Shown here: positions 15,701-23,685 of the stretch, in pieces | Layout of the letters: every line of letters starts with the position of its first letter | How positions within the stretch are numbered: the first letter of the stretch is position 1 | Source of the DNA: Microcaldota archaeon | GTDB taxonomy: Archaea > Micrarchaeota > Micrarchaeia > Micrarchaeales > CABMGC01 | DNA: 42,339 bases | Direction: 5' to 3' | Assembly (NCBI GenBank): GCA_021848025.1 | Contig: JAJZND010000026.1 | Coordinates: 1 to 42,339 of the forward strand | Position numbers and translations under genes: made by a program | The notes under the pieces: generated by a model | Told to the model about the DNA's origin: nothing | The model's input: the letters and a program-made list of their open reading frames with translations, nothing else | Databases searched by the model: none

Positions 15701-16873
15701 ATGATAGGCTTCTTCTCGTTTGCAAACTTCATGCTCGCAGCCACAACGACTTACCAGGCTACCTGCTCCTATGCATACCTGAACCAGGCCGGCTGGATAA
15801 ACATAAACATGCTTGTTGTACTGGCATTCATGCTTATTGCGTCATTGATATATGCGATAAGCTCGCTGCTGCCTGCTTCAAAGAGCGAGAGGGTCAAAGG
15901 CCTCGTAAAATTTGAATTGGTTCAGGGCGTAATAAGCGTTCTGCTTATAGTGGCCATACTTTCCTTTGCAGATGTTACGTGCAATGCAGGCGCAGCGCTT
16001 ATGGGCCCATACAGCGGCTATCAGGATCCATTCCAGTACTCGCATTTCTATCTCGGAACCCTTGTCTTTACCACTGGCGTCTCGCTTATTTCGAACCTGT
16101 GGTCGCAGGGGATAATACTGCTGGTGGATGGAAACCTGGTAGGCGACTTCCTAAGCAGCATCCCGCTGGGCCATTTTAGCGGAGGCCCATTCAGCGTTGA
16201 ATTCGGCATAGGGGATGAAGCAACATATGTCTTTTTCGAGTACAACGGAATACTCGCGCAGGTCTTCTCTGTGATTGTAGTGCTTACTTCCGGGATACTT
16301 GTAATAGTATTCCTTATTTTGCCTGCGGTGGAGCAGCTCGCTCTTGGTGTTGTGCTGCCGGTAGCCATCATAATGAGATCGCTTTCATTTACAGGGCCCA
16401 GGCTGCGTGAGGCTGCTAATTCATTCATTGCTCTTGCCCTTGCCTTCTACTTCGTTTTCCCCATGACAATAGTTATGGACAGCTACATTACAGGATGGCT
16501 CTACTGCACAAACGGAACAGTATGCAATCCTTACTCCGGCTATCTTGGCTCATATCCGCTGAGCAATCTGCCGGTAAGCCCGCTCTTCGAGCAGAAAAGC
16601 TCAGTGAAATTAGGCATCGGTGCGCCGCTGAGTGTTTACAGCGCAGAAGTAAGCGGCAATGGAGGAATAGGAAGCATGCTGACGCAAATGCTTGAAAGCC
16701 TGGTAAGGCTGCCTGCGGTTGTGCAGAACTTTATACCTTCTGTGGCAGAGTACGTCTTCCAGGGCATTATACTTTTAGGGCTTGACCTTGCAATAACAGT
16801 TGGATTTGCAATAGGGCTTACAAAGAGCTTTGCTGCTGCTTCCAGTTTTATGCATGTTGGCCCGGTGCTTTGA
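15701..16873 (+). CDS. VirB6/CedA-like polytopic membrane protein, paralogue 2 of 6
   Basis: This protein has 390 residues. A short hydrophobic start precedes an exported Cys-containing stretch (TYQATCSYAY). Helix 36-55 is followed by the amphipathic block SERVKGLVKFELVQG (62-76) and a helix to about 90. A loop then carries DVTCNAG, and several helices follow. The array signature is the most divergent of the six: LGVVLPVAIIMRSLSF (215-230), an insert TGPRLREAAN where the others have one TR or LR pair and GG, then FIALALAFYFVFP (242-254). A second Cys pair (YCTNGTVC, about 268-275) may form a disulfide outside the cell. It starts two bases after the preceding stop and ends about 50 bases before the next start, within one run. 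Confidence 0.72.
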   Translation: MIGFFSFANFMLAATTTYQATCSYAYLNQAGWININMLVVLAFMLIASLIYAISSLLPASKSERVKGLVKFELVQGVISVLLIVAILSFADVTCNAGAALMGPYSGYQDPFQYSHFYLGTLVFTTGVSLISNLWSQGIILLVDGNLVGDFLSSIPLGHFSGGPFSVEFGIGDEATYVFFEYNGILAQVFSVIVVLTSGILVIVFLILPAVEQLALGVVLPVAIIMRSLSFTGPRLREAANSFIALALAFYFVFPMTIVMDSYITGWLYCTNGTVCNPYSGYLGSYPLSNLPVSPLFEQKSSVKLGIGAPLSVYSAEVSGNGGIGSMLTQMLESLVRLPAVVQNFIPSVAEYVFQGIILLGLDLAITVGFAIGLTKSFAAASSFMHVGPVL

Positions 16874-16924
16874 AATGGATTACACTGTACGATTTGACAG
16901 GGTATGCAAATTGGTGAAGCTACG

Positions 16925-18379
16925 ATGAGGCCGTCCATACTGCTTATGCTGTCATGCGCGCTGCTCATGCCTTTACTTATTACATCCGCAGCAGCTGCCG
17001 CGCCCAAGACTCCCACCACCATAACAAATGCAAATGTGCTGAACCAGTGGCTGAGCGTTATCATGATAGCTGTGCTGGCCAGCGTGCTGCTGCTTATCTT
17101 TTACTATGTTGCAGGATACCTTCTCAATAATGCGCAGATAAAGGCAACTGCAATCAACGAGATCCAGCAGGCTTTTGGCACAGCAGTGGCAGTCTTTATC
17201 ATAATAGCGGCACTTGATTTTGTAGGGAATGCTGTTTTCTCTAGCACAAATCTCGTGCCTCCGTCTACCATAAGCAGCATCTGCAACACCTTAACTGGCG
17301 CCAATCTGGATTTTGTGAAAAATGCCGCACCTAACGGCTATTACACCCCTACAAACACCCTCTGCAACGGCATTATAAGCAAGGCCAAAGGCGGCACCCT
17401 CAGCGTCTCCAACTCCATCGACTACGGCCTCGGAGCTTCTTACATAATAATAGCCAACATAACCAACCAGAGCCTCACTAATCTAAATGCAGTCTACATT
17501 TTCGAGAGCTATACTGGATTCTTGACTGCACTGAACCCTACAGCAAGCATTTGCATACCTAATGATACCTGCTTACCTGACGACATCGGGGCCTTCTACG
17601 CTTCTATCAGCTATGCGCCTTTTGCTGCGTACGGAACTCTCAGGGGAGTTGTCTTCCCTGTAGCTACGCAATCAGAGATGATCTTTTACATGAGCCTGCT
17701 TGAGGAAATGGCGATACTGCTTATGCTTTACGCATGGCCGTATATACTCGCTGCAGGCATACTACTGCGTGCCTTTACCTTTACCCGTAGGGCAGGCGGG
17801 CTTATCATCGCCTTGGTGCTCTCGGCTCTGGTTATCTTCCCGCTGATAATGCTTTTTGAATATTCCTCGCTTACTAACCCGCACATAGTGCCGATAGGCG
17901 CGAATGAGATAACCGTAAATGCGATAAGCAACAGCATTGCACTTAAAGGATTGCCAATAGGCAAAACTGACACCCCTGCAAACGTAATAGATTACAGCTC
18001 CGGCACCATAAACTTCTTCTCCTTCCCGCGCGCAGACTACGTGCTTAATTACGAAGGCTGCTGGCCTGGCACGTCACTGATTACCAGGGAAGCGGAGATA
18101 GTGGGAGGTTATGCCATACCTGGCTATGGAGAATTCCTTACACTCTCCACTGCGCTCGGATCATTCAGTGCATCGGTGCCTGCGGTGCCTTTCACAAATT
18201 GCAACTGGCCAAATGTAATACACTCGCTCTTTGCGCTTGAAAATCTCTATGGGATTATCTCAGTCATAGGAGTGATAGTGCCGGTACTCAATCTCCTGAT
18301 TGTGCTAGGAAGCGCCAGAAGCTTATCATTCCTGCTTGGAGGGGACACGAATATCTTTGGGCTTGGACGCTTGTTGTAG
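16925..18379 (+). CDS. VirB6/CedA-like polytopic membrane protein, paralogue 3 of 6
   Basis: This protein has 484 residues from ATG 16925. A GGTGA ribosome binding site at 16913-16917 and a clean signal peptide (MRPSILLMLS..., Ala-rich end near 26) decide this start over the in-frame ATG at 16904. A helix at about 42-66 is followed by the amphipathic block KATAINEIQQAFG (73-85) and a helix to about 104. A large exported region with four or more Cys follows (SICNTL, TLCNG, SICIPNDTC). The signature lies at 275-306: AAGILLRAFTFTR, RAGGLIIALVLS, VIFP. The segment 310-430 is again mostly exported, and a final helix lies near 445-465. It has the longest ectodomains of the six. Confidence 0.73.
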   Translation: MRPSILLMLSCALLMPLLITSAAAAAPKTPTTITNANVLNQWLSVIMIAVLASVLLLIFYYVAGYLLNNAQIKATAINEIQQAFGTAVAVFIIIAALDFVGNAVFSSTNLVPPSTISSICNTLTGANLDFVKNAAPNGYYTPTNTLCNGIISKAKGGTLSVSNSIDYGLGASYIIIANITNQSLTNLNAVYIFESYTGFLTALNPTASICIPNDTCLPDDIGAFYASISYAPFAAYGTLRGVVFPVATQSEMIFYMSLLEEMAILLMLYAWPYILAAGILLRAFTFTRRAGGLIIALVLSALVIFPLIMLFEYSSLTNPHIVPIGANEITVNAISNSIALKGLPIGKTDTPANVIDYSSGTINFFSFPRADYVLNYEGCWPGTSLITREAEIVGGYAIPGYGEFLTLSTALGSFSASVPAVPFTNCNWPNVIHSLFALENLYGIISVIGVIVPVLNLLIVLGSARSLSFLLGGDTNIFGLGRLL

Positions 18380-18387
18380 GTTTGGCC

Positions 18388-19602
18388 ATGAAAAAATACG
18401 CGCTCGCACTGCTCTTTGCCTTTTTTGTGTTAGCTTCGCCTTCGCTCGCCGTGGCGTCCTCTTCCACTACAATAGGCAGCACGTACTGCACGCCTATCTT
18501 TACGCCCAGCAAAGCAGTGGTCTCGACTTCATTCGTGCTAAGCCCTGGATCGGTGCCCATAAAGGGTACCTTCGGAGGTGTGATTAGCATAGCCCTCCTC
18601 ATAGTGCTGATGGTGTTTACTGTAATCGCATTAGTATACGGAGTAGGAGTAGCTTTCAGAATAGACAAACTTATCAGATTCGGTCGCGCCGAGCTTCTTG
18701 AATCGTTTGCGAACGTAGTGATAATAGCAGTAATAGCGTTCGGAGTAGGGACCATATTCGGAGCAGCGTCTTTTCTTGCTAACCTGGGCTCGCTTAATGT
18801 AGTTGCTCCTTCGTCTGGCTTTTCCACTGGCGTGCAGGGCTTCTATACCAATACATGCATAAACATCTTCAACAACGTAATAATAACCAGCTTATTTGAC
18901 ATGGTCGGGGGCCTTGCGAATGCCGTAATTTACGAGATACTTGACGACTTCCAGCTCACTTTCGTACCTGGAGGCGTCATTTCTTATGTTGTGCCAGGTT
19001 TTCAGGCCCAGCCATTTCAGGGAATAGGTCCAATAGTCTCGCTTACTTTCGTTGAGACCTCCACATTTACGGCATTCATTATGACAGGATTAGGCATAAT
19101 CTTCATGCTCTTCGTCATTTATTATCTTTTCCCTATCTTCCTTTATTTGGGGATAGTGCTCAGGGCCTTCCCCTGGACGAGACCGGCAGGAGGTGCGCTT
19201 ATAGCAATATTCGTCTCGTTTTACATCTTCTTCCCTGCACTGCTTTATCCGTTCACTACCTTTGGCAGTAGCGTTGGTAACATATACTGCAATGGATCTA
19301 CTTCGCACGGAGGAACTACTTCGCCCAGCGGAAAGCCAGTCCCGGATATCTGCAGTTCGAATGACATTACGCATTACATCGCTACCGGAGGTATAGATGC
19401 CTTGCTGGCCCTTTTAGGCAACATTAACACCGCATTCAACAGCAATGTAGAGGTATATGCGAGCATGGTAGCTGCATTCGCACTTGAGTTTATAGGATTT
19501 GCCATAGCATTTCTTATATCCTACGACCTGCTGGAGGTGTTCGGAGACCTCTTCGGCTCGCCTTCACTGCAGGCGAATAGGATACTGAGTAGATTGATAT
19601 GA
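18388..19602 (+). CDS. VirB6/CedA-like polytopic membrane protein, paralogue 4 of 6
   Basis: This protein has 404 residues from ATG 18388. An in-frame TTG six bases earlier is less likely, because MKKYALALLF starts a textbook signal peptide (to about 24, AVASS). Helix 64-88 precedes the amphipathic block RFGRAELLESFANV (97-110) and a helix to about 128. An exported loop with TCINIF and a Gly/Pro-rich stretch follows. The signature at 253-284 is the clearest of the set: YLGIVLRAFPWTR, PAGGALIAIFVSFYIFFP. A loop with two Cys (IYCNGS and DICSSND) and a final helix near 360-385 close the protein. Its stop overlaps the start of the next gene by four bases (ATGA), which indicates translational coupling. 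Confidence 0.75.
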   Translation: MKKYALALLFAFFVLASPSLAVASSSTTIGSTYCTPIFTPSKAVVSTSFVLSPGSVPIKGTFGGVISIALLIVLMVFTVIALVYGVGVAFRIDKLIRFGRAELLESFANVVIIAVIAFGVGTIFGAASFLANLGSLNVVAPSSGFSTGVQGFYTNTCINIFNNVIITSLFDMVGGLANAVIYEILDDFQLTFVPGGVISYVVPGFQAQPFQGIGPIVSLTFVETSTFTAFIMTGLGIIFMLFVIYYLFPIFLYLGIVLRAFPWTRPAGGALIAIFVSFYIFFPALLYPFTTFGSSVGNIYCNGSTSHGGTTSPSGKPVPDICSSNDITHYIATGGIDALLALLGNINTAFNSNVEVYASMVAAFALEFIGFAIAFLISYDLLEVFGDLFGSPSLQANRILSRLI

Positions 19603-20828
19603 TGCCTTTGCCTTTTCTCTTGCCTGGGGGATATGCACTTGCGATCAGCGGGTGCTCTGCCACAGGAGGCGCGGCAAGCTTGGTCAACTATATTACGGCA
19701 CCATGCGGAGCATGGTTCCCCATTGCATTGATAGCAGTACTTATAGTAATAGGCATTATGGCCATAATATACGGCCTGAGCGAATTCATAGGGAGGAATG
19801 ATATAAAGACATGGGTTAGGGTAAAGATCTATGACGCGCTGCTCTCGGTAGTCTTTATACTCATCTTTGCTGCATTCGGCACGCTCTTGTTTACTATACC
19901 CGTAGCATCAACCCTGCAGAGCGTGAAGCTCTTCCCTGGAAGCGGGGGAAGCACGCCTTCTGAATGCGCATCCCAATCGCCTACTAAAGTAAACAACCTT
20001 TATTCGGTAGCATCGTGCGACATGTTCCTGTTCAACTTTTACGAAGCTAACGTAAACTTATACATATTTTATACTTTCCTTCTTACCTCTGCTGTAGCAC
20101 CTGAAATAGGATTCTCGCTCAACTTTGGAAGCGGATCGCTAGGCAGTGGAAGCGGCACTGGTGGCTCGCCAAGCAGCGGAAGCAGCACCGGCAACCTTGG
20201 AGGTAACATAGGAATAGGCGCTTCCGGCATTGAGATCTTCCCGCAATATGCATCTTATAAGTTCCTTGGGCCAGTACTCGACCTTTTCTATGGCCTGATA
20301 CTGCTGAACCAGGTCCAGCTTATACTTATCGCAGCTTCAGCATTAATCTTCTCTATCTTTATGGCCCTCGGGCTGATCGCAAGGGCTTTTGTGGTAACGC
20401 GCACATTCGGTGGCGCAATGATAGCGTTTGCAATAGGGATAGGATTTATCTATCCGCTTCTTGTTTCGATAAACTACGGCTTTTTAGTATATGCGCTCTC
20501 TACCAATACACTGAGCTCTCTTGTAAATCTCTCAAGCGGAACCATCGCATTTTTTGGCGTGCCCCTTATGTTTATCAATCTGATGGCAAGCCTGACAACA
20601 GGGCTCACCGGTTCTGCCCTCTCGTTCTTTTCTTTGGGCAGTTATCCGTATACACAACTGGTAGGCGCATTCCCTTCTTACCTCTTTGAGTACTTCGGCC
20701 TTGTGATTTCAGGGCTTATGTTCATACCTGTGCTTGAGCTTGTGCTTGTCGACGTTTTCATCATAGACTTCTCGCAGGCGATAGGAGAACGCATGGACCT
20801 CCTCTCTCTATTTACGAGGTTGCTGTGA
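19599..20828 (+). CDS. VirB6/CedA-like polytopic membrane protein, paralogue 5 of 6
   Basis: This protein has 409 residues and its start overlaps the previous stop by four bases. It lacks a classical basic signal peptide: MMPLPFLLPGGYALAISGC begins apolar. Helix 39-60 is followed by the amphipathic block TWVRVKIYDALLS (71-83) and a helix to about 100. An exported region holds SECASQ and ASCDMF and then a Gly/Ser-rich linker at about 177-205 that the paralogues lack. The signature lies at 256-286: ALGLIARAFVVTR, TFGGAMIAFAIGIGFIYP. Several helices follow, and the C-terminus ends in GERMDLLSLFTRLL. The linker suggests a flexible, surface-exposed loop. Confidence 0.73.
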   Translation: MMPLPFLLPGGYALAISGCSATGGAASLVNYITAPCGAWFPIALIAVLIVIGIMAIIYGLSEFIGRNDIKTWVRVKIYDALLSVVFILIFAAFGTLLFTIPVASTLQSVKLFPGSGGSTPSECASQSPTKVNNLYSVASCDMFLFNFYEANVNLYIFYTFLLTSAVAPEIGFSLNFGSGSLGSGSGTGGSPSSGSSTGNLGGNIGIGASGIEIFPQYASYKFLGPVLDLFYGLILLNQVQLILIAASALIFSIFMALGLIARAFVVTRTFGGAMIAFAIGIGFIYPLLVSINYGFLVYALSTNTLSSLVNLSSGTIAFFGVPLMFINLMASLTTGLTGSALSFFSLGSYPYTQLVGAFPSYLFEYFGLVISGLMFIPVLELVLVDVFIIDFSQAIGERMDLLSLFTRLL

Positions 20829-20838
20829 GCTGATTTGC

Positions 20839-21918
20839 ATGAGGAGAATGCTTTTTTATCTCATCCCGCTTTCACTGCTTCTAATCAGCATAGCCCACTC
20901 CTCTTACTTCTCCACCTACTGCGCTCCGGTAAGCGGAGCAGCGACAGGCTTTAATGTCAATGCTCTCGCACCGTGGTACTGCAGCCAGATAAACCAGACG
21001 CTCTCTAGCGACTGGAGCTACTGGGAACCCATTGCATTTGCCGCAATCATGTTCTCGCTGGCAGTGGGAATAATAATATGGACCTTCGGAGGGCTCCTGC
21101 GAAACGAGCGGCTGAGGACGTTTGGCCTTGGGGAGCTTTATGAGGCGTTCGCAACCGCGATAATAGTAGTGCTGTTTCTCTTCATCTCTGCAGTTATGCT
21201 TGGCCTGCTGCCAAGCGTCGTGGTAGGCAACATTAATCCGTACACTACATCGCTTACGTACATAGCAAGCACCATAAATTCTGTGCAGCAGGAGGTTTAC
21301 AGTGCCTTCTATATAGAGATTCTTGACAGATATTATTCCAGCATAAGACTCCAGGTATGCATACTTGAAGTTTGCCAGGGCATACCGGAAACTTTCGCAT
21401 ACATAATAAATTATCTCTATTATATCCCGGCTTTTACCATAATAGATCTGCTGCTTGACGGGATTATGCTGCTATACGGCGAATTCTACCTGATCCAGAT
21501 CTTCCTTTACATGGCCATCCCCGTCTTTCTCATTCCAGGCATAATACTTCGCGCAATTATGCCTACTAGAGGCATAGGCGGCATGATGATAGCTATTGCA
21601 ATAGGCTTTTATGTTGTAATGCCCATCCTCTTTGCCACCGCATACGCCTTCAGCGCAAAGCAGCTGATAAACCAGTTTGATGCGAATACGGCACAGTTCC
21701 AGCAATATGGGCAGGGGACAGATGCACAGATAAACGCCTTGACTCCCTCTTCTCCGCTGATAGAGACGCTGACAAACATACAGAGCCAGATGGGAAGCTT
21801 CTGGCTTGCAATTGTCTTCTGGCCTTCGCTCATAATAGGCATAAGCTATGAGATTATAGTCCAGATAGCAGAATTCATAGGGGGCATGGCACAGGGCTCA
21901 GGGAGGATGAGGATATAG
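20839..21918 (+). CDS. VirB6/CedA-like polytopic membrane protein, paralogue 6 of 6
   Basis: This protein has 359 residues, the shortest of the array. It has a signal-like start (MRRMLFYLIPLSLLLIS), an exported stretch with STYCAP and WYCSQ, a helix at about 62-84, the amphipathic block LRTFGLGELYEAFATA (92-107) and a helix to about 124. An exported loop with VCILEVC follows. The signature lies at 231-262: LIPGIILRAIMPTR, GIGGMMIAIAIGFYVVMP. A final helix lies near 325-350. The gene begins 10 bases after the previous stop. A 63-base gap with its own TATA-like element separates it from the next gene, so the array of six may be one transcription unit. Confidence 0.75.
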   Translation: MRRMLFYLIPLSLLLISIAHSSYFSTYCAPVSGAATGFNVNALAPWYCSQINQTLSSDWSYWEPIAFAAIMFSLAVGIIIWTFGGLLRNERLRTFGLGELYEAFATAIIVVLFLFISAVMLGLLPSVVVGNINPYTTSLTYIASTINSVQQEVYSAFYIEILDRYYSSIRLQVCILEVCQGIPETFAYIINYLYYIPAFTIIDLLLDGIMLLYGEFYLIQIFLYMAIPVFLIPGIILRAIMPTRGIGGMMIAIAIGFYVVMPILFATAYAFSAKQLINQFDANTAQFQQYGQGTDAQINALTPSSPLIETLTNIQSQMGSFWLAIVFWPSLIIGISYEIIVQIAEFIGGMAQGSGRMRI

Positions 21919-21947
21919 CGCCGTAATTAGCACTGCCCTGCGTTAAT

Positions 21948-21955
21948 TTAATAAG
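21948..21955 (+). promoter_or_regulatory. TATA-like element before the VirB3/VirB4N-like pair
   Basis: TTTAATAA lies about 30 bases before the GTG at 21982, in the first non-coding gap after the membrane array. It may start a second transcript of the cluster. Confidence 0.35.
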
Positions 21956-21981
21956 CTTTCCAGTTTATTCTTAATTGATCG

Positions 21982-22821
21982 GTGTTTGTGTTGGCACTTA
22001 ACCTGCAGCTCCTGCTCTTTGTGGTACTTGTAGGTGCAGGAATAGTTGTCGCTGTCTTCATCTACGTGATTCCGTCCCCTGTGATCTCGCCAATTCTGGC
22101 CATAATAACACTTATAATTGCTGTCTTCGCTTTTGCCACAAAATACTATACGTACCTGATGGTGCCTGCATTGAAGATGAAAGGCAGAACCATAGTTCTC
22201 AGCGCAGATGAACCGTTTATCATAGCGCCTAATAACACCGCAATATTGATGCATGAGGGGCAGGAGGTTTACGCAAGCGCGTTCGTAAAAATTCCGCTTT
22301 ACAGATCTGCCACTGAGATGAGCAATGATGAGAAGCTCGATTTTGCACGCCTCTTCTCAAGGATGACAACACTTAGCAAGATACCTGTCAAGATCTCTTC
22401 GCAGATGCACGTGATAAACAAGGATGAATATATTACAAGCATAAGGAACAAGCTTAACGAGGCTCAGGAGCGGTACGCCACGCTTGGGGCGAAGCCCGGA
22501 GGGAGCAAGGCAAGTAATGACAGAATAAAAGGCGAAGTCACAATGTGGAAGAATCTCATGGACAATGTCAGCGCCTCGCAGGCCCATGCGCTCACTATAT
22601 ATGCAATGGTCAGCGCAATGGGCGGCAATGAAGAAGAGGCATTGACCATTGTAAATCAGCAGGCCGAGGATTTTGCTGCTGGGGTTAGTGCCATATTCGG
22701 AGTGAGTGCATATGTAGTGAAAGGTATTGAACTTCTTACATTCATAGAGCCAGACCATATGATACCTGTAGAGACGGTAACTGAGAGGCTCAAGGAAAAG
22801 GCTACAGAAGAGGCGCTATAG
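21982..22821 (+). CDS. Two-TM protein resembling VirB3 plus VirB4 N-terminal domain (copy 1)
   Basis: This protein has 279 residues from GTG 21982 (GTG 21988 is an alternative). Two adjacent helices (about 8-29 and 35-55) are followed by a cytoplasmic domain of about 220 residues. Its later part, MWKNLMDNVSASQAHALTIY (shown in part) with EEEALTIVNQQAEDFAAGV and VVKGIELLTF (about 188-255), has the layout of the mixed alpha/beta domain that precedes the ATPase in VirB4/TrbE proteins. The next gene has the same plan, so the two look like tandem paralogues. The two-helix start recalls VirB3/PrgI. These assignments are by layout and pattern only. The stop is followed directly by the ATG of the next gene, implying coupled translation and probably a complex. 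Confidence 0.65.
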   Translation: MFVLALNLQLLLFVVLVGAGIVVAVFIYVIPSPVISPILAIITLIIAVFAFATKYYTYLMVPALKMKGRTIVLSADEPFIIAPNNTAILMHEGQEVYASAFVKIPLYRSATEMSNDEKLDFARLFSRMTTLSKIPVKISSQMHVINKDEYITSIRNKLNEAQERYATLGAKPGGSKASNDRIKGEVTMWKNLMDNVSASQAHALTIYAMVSAMGGNEEEALTIVNQQAEDFAAGVSAIFGVSAYVVKGIELLTFIEPDHMIPVETVTERLKEKATEEAL

Positions 22822-23646
22822 ATGGATGAATATACTATAATGTACTTATCGATTTCCGGCATACTTATATTCATCGTGATTGCAGGCTATGGTGCATACG
22901 GCGCATTTGCCCCGCTCATAATCGTCTTGGCCATATTGGCTATGCTTGTTATACTCTTACTTAATTATGCAGACTTCGTGATCTTCCCAGTTATAACGCA
23001 GGTGCTTGGGATAAAGGTGCTCCTCTGGAAGGATTACATGGTACCCAAGACCGAGAACTGCGTGATAAAATACACAAAAGGACTGTACTACGCGCAGGGC
23101 TATCTCTCGGCAAACATCTATAACTACATCTTCGCTGCGGAGAACATAAACCAGGAAGAGGATGCAGGCATAATCAGCGGCGCAGACAAATGGGAGAGGA
23201 TAGTGATGAGCATAGACTTTCCGTTCAAGTTCAATGTAGTTTCACTCGCAGAAGAATTGCAGAAGCACAGGGAAGAGCTTGAAGGTAGGCGGGGTTTCCT
23301 GCAGTTTCAGATGTCGCGGGAAATGAGCAGCGGCAATCCAAACACCCTTACAATACAGGATATGCAGAAGAAGATAAATATAATACAGGCAAGGATAGAC
23401 AGGATCTCTGCAGGAGAAAGGCCTGTAAAGACAATAATGTACATAGAGACAGTTGCAGTCGGAGTCAGCGAGAAAGAGGCTACGGACAACCTTACCAATC
23501 AGCTAAACAAGCTGATTACAGTGTTCAATTCATTCGACCTGAGTATAATGCGCGTGACTGGAAGGGAGATGCATATACTCAACAAACTTAACTATAGGAT
23601 CATGGACTTTGACCTGCTTAACAGGCAGTTCCAGCTGCAAAAATGA
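22822..23646 (+). CDS. Two-TM protein resembling VirB3 plus VirB4 N-terminal domain (copy 2)
   Basis: This protein has 274 residues and begins immediately after the previous stop. Two helices (about 6-26 and 29-50) precede a short segment FVIFPVITQVLGIKVLLWKD (52-71) and a cytoplasmic domain. Residues about 130-185 form a charged, coiled-coil-like pair of helices (LAEELQKHREELEGRR, IQDMQKKINIIQARID). Residues about 200-260 give the pattern most like VirB4 N-domains: a beta strand (TIMYIETVAVGV), the helix SEKEATDNLTNQLNKLI, then LSIMRVTGREMHILNKL. In bacterial VirB4 this domain is fused to the ATPase; here the ATPase follows as a separate gene 40 bases downstream. The protein could therefore recruit the ATPase to the membrane. 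That is inference. Confidence 0.68.
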   Translation: MDEYTIMYLSISGILIFIVIAGYGAYGAFAPLIIVLAILAMLVILLLNYADFVIFPVITQVLGIKVLLWKDYMVPKTENCVIKYTKGLYYAQGYLSANIYNYIFAAENINQEEDAGIISGADKWERIVMSIDFPFKFNVVSLAEELQKHREELEGRRGFLQFQMSREMSSGNPNTLTIQDMQKKINIIQARIDRISAGERPVKTIMYIETVAVGVSEKEATDNLTNQLNKLITVFNSFDLSIMRVTGREMHILNKLNYRIMDFDLLNRQFQLQK

Positions 23647-23649
23647 ATG

Positions 23650-23661
23650 GAATATATTTAA
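23650..23661 (+). promoter_or_regulatory. TATA element for the VirB4-like ATPase gene
   Basis: GAATATATTTAA lies about 25-30 bases before ATG 23686, which suits a leaderless start there and argues against the in-frame TTG at 23665. Confidence 0.4.
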
Positions 23662-23685
23662 GCTTTGAAAGCCAAGTGCATTTGT

